Shown: positions 44,565 to 54,300 of the stretch, piece after piece | How the letters are laid out: each line of letters starts with the position of its first letter | Position numbering within the stretch: the first letter of the stretch is position 1 | Assembly: GCF_033880585.1 (NCBI RefSeq) | Contig: NZ_CP137624.1 | Location: 310,001-374,000, forward strand | Reading direction: 5' to 3' | DNA length: 64,000 nt | DNA from: Lysinibacillus louembei | Lineage (GTDB): Bacteria > Bacillota > Bacilli > Bacillales_A > Planococcaceae | Notes under the pieces: generated by a model | Database searches by the model: none | Told to the model about the DNA's origin: nothing | Seen by the model: only the letters and a program-made list of their open reading frames with translations | Position numbers and translations under genes: made by a program

Positions 44565-45623
44565 TTTATTTGTGAGTTTCTCAGTTTATTTGTGGCTTTT
44601 CAGGGGTTATTTGCGAGTTTCTCAGTTTATTTGCGACTTCTCGGATTTATTTGCGAGTTTCCCATTTTATTTGCGGCTTCTCGGATTTATTTGCGGGTTT
44701 CCCATTTTATTTGCGACTTCTCGGATTTATTTGCGAGTTTCTCATTTTATTTGCGAGTTTCTCGAATTTATTTGCGAGTTTCCCATTTTATTTGCGATTT
44801 CTCGGATTTATTTGCGGGTTTCCCATTTTATTTGCGATTTCTCGGATTTATTTGCGAGTTTCTCATTTTATTTGCGACTTCTCAGATTTATTTGCGAGTT
44901 TCCCATTTTATTTGCGACTTCTCGGATTTATTTGCGAGTTTCCCATTTTATTTGCGGCTTCTCGGATTTATTTGCGGGTTTCCCATTTTATTTGCGACTT
45001 CTCGGATTTATTTGCGAGTTTCTCATTTTATTTGCGACTTCTCAGATTTATTTGCGGGTTCTCTAATTTATTTGTGACTTCTCAGATTTATTTGTGAGTT
45101 TCTCATTTTATTTGTGGCTTTTCAGAGGTTATTTGCGAGTTTCCCATTTTATTTGCGGCTTCTCGGATTTATTTGCGGGTTTCCCATTTTATTTGCGGCT
45201 TCTCGGATTTATTTGCGGGTTTCCCATTTTATTTGCGGCTTCTCGGATTTATTTGCGAGTTTCCCATTTTATTTGCGGCTTCTCGGATTTATTTGCGAGT
45301 TTTCCGTTTTATTTGCGGCTTCTCAGATTTATTTGCGAGTTTCCCATTTTATTTGTGACTTCTCGGATTTATTTGCGAGTTTCCCATTTTATTTGTGACT
45401 TCTCGGATTTATTTGCGAGTTTCCCATTTTAATTGCGACTTCTCAGATTTATTTGCGAGTTTCCCATTTTATTTGCGACTTCTCAGATTTATTTGCGAGT
45501 TTCCCATTTTATTTGTGACTTCTCAGATTTATTTGCGAGTTTCCCATTTTATTTGTGACTTCTCGGATTTATTTGCGGGTTCTCTAATTTATTTGTGATT
45601 TCTCGGATTTATTTGCGAGTTTC
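44565..45623 (-). repeat. Very large 40-bp (2 x 20-bp) tandem array with a ~521-bp higher-order repeat
   Basis: About fifty-three 20-bp half-units, alternating ATTTGCGACTTCTCGGATTT and ATTTGCGAGTTTCCCATTTT. Two landmark variants recur at the same distance: TGTGGCTTTTCAG at 44591 and 45113, and TTTGCGGGTTCTCTAATTTA at 45051 and 45572, that is, 522 and 521 bp apart. The array is therefore two tandem ~521-bp blocks, each about thirteen 40-bp units. The plus strand is stop-free in all frames. The array overlaps the last codons of the NERD gene and ends about 140 bp upstream of the S-layer candidate gene. Confidence 0.95.
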
Positions 45624-46527
45624 TTTTAAAAGAAATAAAATATTTTCTGCCTTTTTTATCTCCCTTGTGTGAAAGGTTTAATTTTTTTAATAGGCGATTT
45701 GCTGCATAGATGGAGTTCACCCTCATAAACTTACGAAATTGTATATTTGTAATCCATTCATTAATTAACAGACTATAGTCTTCGATTGCTCGCTGTAGCA
45801 TTGTGCCATCATCTTTTATTTGGCATTTAGGACATATGAATCGACCATACTGAAATAGCATTTGTGTAGTATAATCACATTGTTTGCAAAGCACACCTGT
45901 ACGAACTTTGTCTTTATCAATATTTAATTTAGGGTTAGAAATTGTATGCATTTGAAGTAATTCATTTTGAAGTCGTTGAAGTTGCTCTGTTGATAATCGT
46001 GCCTTATGCATTGTAAGAAGCTTGCGAATATAAAACTCTAAACCACTACAATGGATAATCGGCTCATTTTGAGGTATTTGACCAATAATTGTTTTGGGAT
46101 GTGCTAGCACTATTACATAAATGACAGGTAAATCGGGGAATAGTTGCCGTAGAAAACGTTGATGACGACGTACTTGGTCGAGTGGATTTCTGAAGCCTTG
46201 AACATTTCCATTTTCAAGAGTTCGAGTGAACTGGTGACATCTCTCATCAAAATCAATGCGTCCTGCAATGTTTTTTATTTCTACTATAAGAATAAATTTT
46301 TCGCAAACAAACAACGTATCTATTTGATGTGTATCTGTACTAAAGTCGTGGAGTAAATAAAATTCCTCATCTAACTGCATGTCTTGCCAGCTACGATCTA
46401 CATATTGTTCTCCTGCCAACCCTTGTTGTATCCTTACCAATTCATCTTTCATTTCAGGAAATCCTCGGCGAATAGCCGCTTGTAATAAATATTCCTTTAT
46501 AGGTCTTTCACGTGGTAAAATAACCAT
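45589..46527 (-). CDS. NERD (nuclease-related) domain protein with zinc ribbon
   Basis: This 312-residue cytoplasmic protein has a NERD domain at about 40-150 of the PD-(D/E)XK-like fold, with TDTHQIDTLFV and ILIVEIKNIAGRID providing the expected Asp and Glu-x-Lys. A four-cysteine zinc ribbon follows at about 212-232 (CKQCDY ... CPKC) with a helical tail. NERD proteins are predicted nucleases or DNA-processing factors; none is well characterised. GGAGGG precedes the ATG. Its last ~11 codons and its TAA come from the tandem array (...RNSQINPRNHK, compare the array-encoded NSQINPRSRK), and no hairpin terminator follows. So its C-terminus is either array-derived or was captured by array growth. 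Confidence 0.85.
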   Translation of the reverse strand: MVILPRERPIKEYLLQAAIRRGFPEMKDELVRIQQGLAGEQYVDRSWQDMQLDEEFYLLHDFSTDTHQIDTLFVCEKFILIVEIKNIAGRIDFDERCHQFTRTLENGNVQGFRNPLDQVRRHQRFLRQLFPDLPVIYVIVLAHPKTIIGQIPQNEPIIHCSGLEFYIRKLLTMHKARLSTEQLQRLQNELLQMHTISNPKLNIDKDKVRTGVLCKQCDYTTQMLFQYGRFICPKCQIKDDGTMLQRAIEDYSLLINEWITNIQFRKFMRVNSIYAANRLLKKLNLSHKGDKKGRKYFISFKRNSQINPRNHK

Positions 46528-46732
46528 TTAATCCCTCCTTCTTTTTAAAAATATTCTACTTCACCTATAATAAACAGTAAATAAAAAATTCACTCACTCT
46601 AGATTGCCAGCAAACTAATCTCGTAACAACAAGTTATTATATGTCGGCATTTAATTTTAGTTTTCTATGTTCTAATATTTTTTTGAACCCTTTAGTTCAG
46701 AAAATCTAAAAAAATGATACTTATAGCTGTTA

Positions 46733-46774
46733 CTTAAAAAATAATAGACAAAGTCGAAAAATCGACTTTGTCTA
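46733..46774 (-). terminator. Terminator of the first S8 protease gene
   Basis: ATAGACAAAGTCGA pairs with TCGACTTTGTCTAT; on the minus strand TATTTTTTAAG follows. Confidence 0.85.
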
Positions 46775-46791
46775 TAGGCAGTTCTCTTAAC

Positions 46792-49700
46792 CTATTGAGC
46801 CTCAATCACTTCCAAGAAATTAATAACCATTTTTGCCGTATGTGCGCGTGTCGCAGGGGCAGATGGTTTAAATTTGCCGTTGTCTCCTGTTGCAATGCTT
46901 AACTCCTCAAGCATCGCAATCGCCGACACGGTTTCTGCATTATACTTACCTAAATCAGTAAATGATGGCTTACCTTTTGCTACATATTTTTCTCCTGTTG
47001 CATACTCATATGCACGGTATAGCATTAATGCTAGCTGTGCACGTGTTACTTCGCCAGATGGATTATATTTACCATCAACACCTTTTGCAATACCTGCCTC
47101 GAAGATCGCAGCAATTTCAGCTTGTGTTGCTGGTGCATATTTACCGATATCGCTAAATGGTGCTTTACCACCTGCTGTTAAGCCAAGCGCTCGTGTTAAA
47201 ATGGAAGCAAATTGTGCGCGTGTAACATTCGCATCTGGCTTCACTTCACCTTTTTCATTGCCTTTCAACAAACCTTTTGCAATCATTTTGTGGATATAGC
47301 TTGTTGCCCAATGATCCGCTGGCAGGTCGATTGGCATGAATGGTGTTTGTGGTTCTTCCGGCTCTGTTGTTTCTGGTTTTTCAGGCTCAGGCTTTGCTTC
47401 TGGCTTTGTCTCAGGTGTTGTTGTGCCACCGCCTCCACCAGAGCCTCCACCACCACCTGGATTTGGATTACCTGGGTTCGGATTTGGTTTAGACTCTGAA
47501 GTTACCGTTACTGGAATAACGACATTGTTATTTCCATAGTTCACAGTAATCGCCGTTGTACCCGCAGCCTTCGCTGTCACTAAGCCTTCTGTTATCTCAA
47601 CAATTCCCTCATCTGCAACTGTATATGTCGCCTGCTTCGTTACATCAGCAACTGTATTTGATGTAAACGTTGTTGGACGTGTTGGACCATCAGTCATGGC
47701 TGACACATGGTTTGATCCATACGGATTATCAAGCGTCACCGGAGCAATAAAGGATAATTTATTTGGAGCCGTTTCCGTTAAATCTACCTCGCTCGAAATA
47801 TCCCATTCGCTTGCCAATTCTTTTGTTGCCAACTTATCGATTACACTTTGTGATGTGATGATTGAAATTGGTTCGCCATAAACCGTCTGCTCACTTAAAT
47901 TGCCAGCAGCATCTAAAATAACCATCGTAACAGAATCTGTAGCTTCATTTAACGCCGCTTCTACATTAAATGTAAATGTACCATCCTGCTGTAAAGTAAC
48001 AAGGTCATCTTCAATAATTTCTCCGTTACGTGTTACCGCATACAATGTAGTTAATTTGCTGTTGACATCATAATTTAAACCGTAAGATGCTAATAGCGCT
48101 TTGTAGTCAATATATTTGTCTACTACTTTACCTTCTACGGCAATATTTGCAGTATCCCCAGATGTAATTGTCACCGTATCACCCGACGTTACTGAAGTAG
48201 AGGTAATACTTACATCTTGTAATGATGCTTTTGTTGATTTCATAAATACAGGACCAACATAATCAGAAATAACACCTGTCTTTGTTTCAGCTGTAAAATC
48301 AATTGTATAAACACCATCAGGAATCGGTACCATCCCACCACCGCTCCAAGGCGTATATCTTCCATTCACAGCTAAACGCCATGAGCCAGCACCTAAAGTT
48401 GTGCCTGCATGTAAATAGCCAATATAGCCATCACCAAATTCGCCACCTTCAGGATCTGCTAAATCCCATAGCTCAATATAATTCATCCCTACATCGCCTG
48501 TTAATGTAAATGTTAACTCGGCACTATCTTTAATACCATCATCATTAAATGATAAGTCTGTCGCAGAAATTGCCATATTTTCAATTGAAGTTGGTGCTTC
48601 CCCACCAAAATCTGCTGCAAAAGGCAATGAAATCATCGTATGCTTGTCAGGTGTTGTCGTTGTTGTTTCAACGGCATTTAGTTGAACCGATTCGCCTACC
48701 TTCATATTTAATTCAGCTGGATTCACTGATAACGCCGTTTCTGTCGTTACAGATTGCGTCGGTATAAGATGAATATAGCCGAAAATTTCATCGCCTAATT
48801 TTGCTGCTGTATTTTGCGATGCTGTTAATGTCACAGTTAAGTGCTCCTCACCATTTAAAGTAAATGATGATTTATCAACTGTTACTTGTGCATCGCCAAA
48901 GTTTTTTAACATATCAACAGCTACCGTATAGTTACTACCTGTACCATTGATATTTTTCACAACAATTTCTTTTGTTACTTGAATATTTTGCGCTTTAATT
49001 GGTTGTGGACCAAATGTCACAGCACCTTTTTCATGCTCAACAATTTCACCACTTGCATCACGCTTTGCCGAATCCTGTACATAGGCAAGCGCACTTGGGA
49101 ATGCTGCCTCATACGCATTGACACGTCCAGCACCTTGATCAAATACATCGTACTTCGCTGTATTTAAAACATCGGCTGTATTCGCTAATGCAACCTTCAC
49201 ATCAAATGGCGTCCAGCTTGGATTTGCTTGTTTAATTAATGCCGCAATTCCTGCAATATGTGGTGTTGCCATTGACGTACCTGTTTTACGATCATATGCC
49301 TTTGTTGGATCAATCGCATTTCCTTCAGTAGTGCCAGTTTCATAAGTAGGCACTGTTGACATAATGTTTGTTCCTGGTGCTACGACATCCGGCTTAATAT
49401 CAAAGTTTGGTGTCGATGGACCACGAGAGCTTGAATCGTTAATCTCATCGCCAATTGATGTCATTTGTCCATATTCATTAAAGCTAATTGTGCCAACAGA
49501 TGTAGCTAGTGCATTGCGAATAGCTTGTCCATCCGTTACAGACATATCAAATGTCGGAATAAAATCAAAGGAATCGCCTAAAAACGTTTCAGATGGACCT
49601 GGTGCATTTGTACCTCCTGAGAAGTTGTGAATAATAGCACCGACTGCACCTGCATTTTTCGCATGCTCGATTTTTTCTACAAAGGCGATATCACCACGCG

Positions 49701-51099
49701 AAATAAGTGCGATTTTGCCATTCACATTAATGTTTGTATAATCCGTTGCCGCTCCTATTCCTGGTACAGCAACTAATTCAAACTCACCACTTAATTGCTG
49801 TGTTAAATTCCCACCAAACGTTGTCGCCATTAAATTCAATTGCTGCGACCATTCAAAATTACCAGCTGATATCGTAGCAACTGCATGATAAGCTGTTTCA
49901 GGGTTCGTTGAGTTCCCAACCGCAATACCTAATGGCGCTGTTGAAGGTGTACCCAATGTTCCACGGTTTGGACCCGAATTTCCTGTAGCAATTACTGGAA
50001 TAACCCCTGCCAATGCTGCATTGTTAATCGCAAATGAGCTCGCATCATTTTCAGAATTTGAGCCACCACCTAAAGATAAGTTAATAACATCTATTTCTTG
50101 CTCAACAGCGTATTCAATTGCTGCGATAATACCCGATGTCGCACCGCTTCCATATGCCCCCAATACACGGTAAGCATATAAATCTACTTTTGGCGCAATC
50201 CCTTTAATACCATATGGATTTGCCCCGATTGCAGCAATCGTACCTGCTACATGTGTGCCGTGCGAAGTAGCGTAAGAGCTACCACGTGCATTGATAAGTG
50301 GCTGATTGGAAGGACGCTCTGCTGGTTTTGTTTCCGTTGCATCATTATCTGCACGCGGTGATTTGTACATGTTTGAATCGTGTACAATAAAGTTTTTCCC
50401 GCCTTTATAAATGCCTGCAAACTCGGGATGTGTTGTATCAATCCCTGTATCTAAAACAGCCATTTTAATGCCTTGACCTTCTAAGCCCTTTGCCCATAGC
50501 TGTTCAATACCTAAAAACGAATTACTTGTGTTCATATATGCATCCACTTGATTCGTAGCTGAAACTTCTTCATTCGCATATACTTCAGCATCCGGCTCAA
50601 TAAGTGTAACGCCTTCGATTTCTAGCAATTTTTCTAAATCATCCGCTTTGATTTGTGCTGCAAAGCCATTTAATACAGTATTAAATGTATAGCCTTGCTT
50701 AAAGGAGATTTGTTCTCCTGTCATTTCTTTTAGCACTTCTGCTTGCTGTGCTTGTACAGCCTGTTTAATTATTTTTGCGTCTGTTGCGCTAAAGCTTTTT
50801 CCTTCTAAATCTCTAATCCCTTTTTCTAGTGCAACAGGCTTCTCAGATAGATGTACGATAACGGCAACTGGGCTGCTACCAGATACATCCTGTAAAGCTG
50901 GATGCAGCACTGCTGGTCCATTAGCTATGTTTAGTTGTTCGACTATTGCTGCTTTTGTTAATAGCGTGGCTTCATCATTTGCTGGTTTTGATAAACTAAA
51001 TTCGCTATCCGCCGATACTTGCAATGGCGAAAGCATGCTGAGGATCATCATCAATGCTACAAAAATAGCAAAAAGTCTAGTAATCCCTTTGTTTTTCAA
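46792..51099 (-). CDS. Vpr-like S8 serine protease with C-terminal SLH repeats (copy 1)
   Basis: The protein is 1435 residues from the TTG start at 51099, which has GGGAGG 8 nt upstream and begins a good signal peptide (MKNKGITRLFAIFVALMMIL); the upstream ATG at 51138 would bury it. It has an inhibitor-type propeptide (about 75-175) and a subtilisin catalytic domain with Asp217 (VLDTGID), His280 (SHGTHVAG) and Ser609 (GTSMATPH). A PA domain is inserted at about 430-545. Fn3-like and Ig-like modules follow, then a Gly/Pro/Glu-rich linker and three SLH repeats (about 1265-1435). It is a wall-anchored extracellular protease. It is paralogous with the gene at 55346-59698 and followed upstream by a paralogous nuclease. 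Confidence 0.9.
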   Translation of the reverse strand: MKNKGITRLFAIFVALMMILSMLSPLQVSADSEFSLSKPANDEATLLTKAAIVEQLNIANGPAVLHPALQDVSGSSPVAVIVHLSEKPVALEKGIRDLEGKSFSATDAKIIKQAVQAQQAEVLKEMTGEQISFKQGYTFNTVLNGFAAQIKADDLEKLLEIEGVTLIEPDAEVYANEEVSATNQVDAYMNTSNSFLGIEQLWAKGLEGQGIKMAVLDTGIDTTHPEFAGIYKGGKNFIVHDSNMYKSPRADNDATETKPAERPSNQPLINARGSSYATSHGTHVAGTIAAIGANPYGIKGIAPKVDLYAYRVLGAYGSGATSGIIAAIEYAVEQEIDVINLSLGGGSNSENDASSFAINNAALAGVIPVIATGNSGPNRGTLGTPSTAPLGIAVGNSTNPETAYHAVATISAGNFEWSQQLNLMATTFGGNLTQQLSGEFELVAVPGIGAATDYTNINVNGKIALISRGDIAFVEKIEHAKNAGAVGAIIHNFSGGTNAPGPSETFLGDSFDFIPTFDMSVTDGQAIRNALATSVGTISFNEYGQMTSIGDEINDSSSRGPSTPNFDIKPDVVAPGTNIMSTVPTYETGTTEGNAIDPTKAYDRKTGTSMATPHIAGIAALIKQANPSWTPFDVKVALANTADVLNTAKYDVFDQGAGRVNAYEAAFPSALAYVQDSAKRDASGEIVEHEKGAVTFGPQPIKAQNIQVTKEIVVKNINGTGSNYTVAVDMLKNFGDAQVTVDKSSFTLNGEEHLTVTLTASQNTAAKLGDEIFGYIHLIPTQSVTTETALSVNPAELNMKVGESVQLNAVETTTTTPDKHTMISLPFAADFGGEAPTSIENMAISATDLSFNDDGIKDSAELTFTLTGDVGMNYIELWDLADPEGGEFGDGYIGYLHAGTTLGAGSWRLAVNGRYTPWSGGGMVPIPDGVYTIDFTAETKTGVISDYVGPVFMKSTKASLQDVSITSTSVTSGDTVTITSGDTANIAVEGKVVDKYIDYKALLASYGLNYDVNSKLTTLYAVTRNGEIIEDDLVTLQQDGTFTFNVEAALNEATDSVTMVILDAAGNLSEQTVYGEPISIITSQSVIDKLATKELASEWDISSEVDLTETAPNKLSFIAPVTLDNPYGSNHVSAMTDGPTRPTTFTSNTVADVTKQATYTVADEGIVEITEGLVTAKAAGTTAITVNYGNNNVVIPVTVTSESKPNPNPGNPNPGGGGGSGGGGGTTTPETKPEAKPEPEKPETTEPEEPQTPFMPIDLPADHWATSYIHKMIAKGLLKGNEKGEVKPDANVTRAQFASILTRALGLTAGGKAPFSDIGKYAPATQAEIAAIFEAGIAKGVDGKYNPSGEVTRAQLALMLYRAYEYATGEKYVAKGKPSFTDLGKYNAETVSAIAMLEELSIATGDNGKFKPSAPATRAHTAKMVINFLEVIEAQ

Positions 51100-51283
51100 A
51101 AACAATTCCTCCCTCAAATAATTTAATAGGCACCTCATACTACATAAAGCGAACTAATATTTATTAGCTCTCACCCTATCCCAGAGAAACGCTTGTCTAC
51201 TTCGATAGGATACTTTAACAATATATGCGTGAAAATATCATTCTATGTAAATAATATTGCAAACAAGTTTAAAATATAGTAGA

Positions 51284-51330
51284 AAAAGAAAAACGTATGG
51301 AATCAAGCTTAAATTCTTGATTTCATACGC
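51284..51330 (-). terminator. Terminator of the SLH nuclease gene
   Basis: On the minus strand GCGTATGAAATCAAG pairs with CTTGATTCCATACG, followed by TTTTTCTTTTT. Confidence 0.85.
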
Positions 51331-51341
51331 TTTATCTATTA

Positions 51342-54300
51342 TTAACGGCTTTCAATAACCTCTAAGAAGTTAATCACCATTTTTGCTGTATGTGCACGCG
51401 TTGCTGGTGCTGTTGGTTTAAATTTACCATTATCACCTGTCGCAATACCTAATTCTTGAATCATTGCAATCGCTGCACGTGTTTCTTCATTATATTGACC
51501 TAAATCGCTGAATGTTGCATCACCTTTTGGTGTATATTTTTCACCTGTTACATGCTCATATGCACGATATAGCATCAATGCAAATTGGGCACGTGTTGTT
51601 TCACCTGATGGGTTAAATTGACCGTCTACACCTTTTGCAATACCTGCCTCAAAGATTGCTGCAATTTCAGCCTGTGTTGCTGGCGCATATTTACTTACAT
51701 CACTAAATGGTGCTTGACCATCTGCCTTTAAGCTTAATGCTCTTGCCAAAATGGATGCAAGCTGGGCACGTGTTACATTAGCATCTGGCTTCACTTCACC
51801 TTTTTCATTTCCTTTTAGCAAGCCTTTTTCAATCATTTTTTCAATATAGCCTGCTGCCCAATGATTAGCTGGTACGTCTGTTGGCGTAAATGGTGCTGGT
51901 TTTTCTTGCTCCTCAGGCTGTGGAGTTTCAGGCTTCTCTGTTTCTGGTTTTTCTTCAGGCTTTGTTTCAGGTGCTGTCGTTCCACCGCCTGCATTACCGC
52001 CACCAGAGTTATTGCCACCACCATTACCTGGGTTACTACCTCCGTTGCCTGGATTGTTACCTCCATCTGGCTTTGGCTCTGTATTAGCAGCCTTCACATC
52101 GATTTGCGCTAAAATTGGATCATGGTCACTCGCACGACCTGCCATATCTGTGAAATCTGCATTAATATGAATCGCATCAATTTCTGTAGCTTTCGCTAAA
52201 TTATTTGATACTAAAATATGGTCAAGCACCTGTGAATTACCTTGGAACACATAAGAATAACGATCTTCCTCTGGTAAATGGTTAATCATATTTGTCATAT
52301 GACGATTTTCTAAAATTTTCACAGAATCTGCGAATTGGAAATCATTAAAATCTCCTACTGCCACAATATTCGCTTTCGGGTTTTTCGTTTTCACATCATT
52401 GATAAAGCCCTCTACAATTGTTGCAATATTTTTACGCTGTACTTCACTTTTGTTCACTACCGGCTGTTTAGAGCCATATAGTGCGTCGTCACCATTTTTT
52501 GAATTCCAGTGGTTGACAATAATAATAACTTGCTCACCATTAAAATTAAATTGTGCTGCTAACGGTTTACGGCTGCTTTTGAAAGCATCGTTTTGTGGAT
52601 CAATACGTCCTGGGTTAACAGTTAAATTGCCATTTTCATAGCCAACTGCTGTTGTTGCATCGCCAGCCGCAATGTCTGATAGCTGTACACGCTCTGGATT
52701 ATAAAGCACACCAACGCGAATATTTGCTCCTGGTGCACCACCATCAGTGTTGTTGATAGGGTCGATATTGGCATATTTATACTCTACGCCACCAGCTTTT
52801 ACAATTTCATTAATTAAACGCTCATAGCTTTCATTTGCTGCTGCGTTGCCTTTATCTGTATCGCCATCATTATCTTGTACTTCTGTTACCCCTACAATAT
52901 CAGGGCTGTTTAAATCCTTCACGAAGGCACGTGCTAATTTTTGTGCTTTGTCATCAGATGTTTTACTCTTATTATTTGAGAAGTTTTCAAGATTGTATGA
53001 GCCAACTGTTAATTTAGTTGGATCTTTGACAATATGCGTTTTCTCAAGCTCCACTGAACCTTTCATAAAAGCAGCTTTCATATCATCAAGCGGTGCATAA
53101 ATTTTATAGTTTTGATAAGAATAACCCACAACCCCTACAATATCTCCTACAAATTTATCGCCTGTTGCTACCTCAAACTTGCGTGCATCACCATTTGGCT
53201 CTAAGCGAAATTGAATAATGTCTGGATTTTTATTATCTTTTTGTAAAAGCACACCACCATTTTTTGTATTCGTCGCTTTGCTTTCAAATACGGTTGTCAA
53301 GTCACCATTCGCCTGTGGTCCAACAGCTTTCACGTTTGATACTTGTACACGCATGCCTTCTAAGCTTTCCCAGAAATCAATTGCATCCGTTTCTGGATTG
53401 AATACTGCTAAGTTATCGCTATCAATAGCACCTGTTGGTAGATTATTTTCATCGATGATAATTGGTGTTGGTAATGGTACATTTTTTTCTACTACAGTAA
53501 CCTTACCACCTTGATCATCGCGCACACTAATTTGCGTTGTTAATAAGTCTGTTGTTTGACGCTCTGTATAGCCTTCAATTGCATATTCAGATACTTTCCC
53601 TGTTACAGAAACTAAATCCCCTACTTCAATTGGCCAATTTGTTTTACCAGCATATAGAACAATACCTTCAGATGTATATGGATTATTATCGATTTCTGCA
53701 TCTGGTGTTTGGATTGTATAATACTTCGCTCCTGAAACTTCATAACTTGATGTTATAATGCCTTTTACACCTTCTACCATCTGATTATTAAACTTAGTTG
53801 TGTGAGCTGCACCTTGAATATCGTGAATGCGTAAAGCCTCAACGATTTTGTAATCTATTGTAATAACATCGCTGTACTCAGGTGATGATATATCGCCTCG
53901 CTTTACAACAGCTTTTAATGTTGTATCTTCTGTAATATTAATTGGACTTGCATACGTTGCGCCACCTATTTTAGGATCTACATCATCCAATGTATATAAA
54001 ATTTCTGCATTTGCAGTTGTTGCTGTTAACTTAACTGTTGTTCCTCCAATAAATGTCCCACCTGCTGGAGTTGCTACTGGTGGTAATAAAACTGTAGGAT
54101 CTACTGTAACATCCGCAACAGAACGAGGGATAATTTGATAGTCATTATTATATTGCTGAACGATTCCTACAATTGATGCATAATTAACATTCTCTAATAA
54201 ACTTAATGAATTATTTTCATCACGCACAATAAAAGTATTACTGCCATCTGTTGCGGTGTAGTTACCATTTGCGCCACCACTCAACTTGATGTTTTGTACT

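Noticed and set aside
44572-45598. Plus-strand open frames of 60-164 codons in the 44.6-kb array, looking like a hydrophobic 20-residue repeat protein
   Set aside because: Same artefact: period 20 gives an identical peptide in all frames; no start context.
44565-45623. CRISPR array
   Set aside because: There are no unique spacers; the repeats are directly adjacent and both halves recur. No cas genes are nearby.
46528-46732. Possible small gene or RNA upstream of the NERD gene
   Set aside because: AT-rich, no frame above about 40 codons with a ribosome site and no strong structure apart from the S8 terminator.
46874-47299. 141-codon plus-strand frame, with a matching frame at 55500-55853
   Set aside because: Antisense to conserved SLH cassettes; the similarity between them only reflects the paralogous SLH coding strand.
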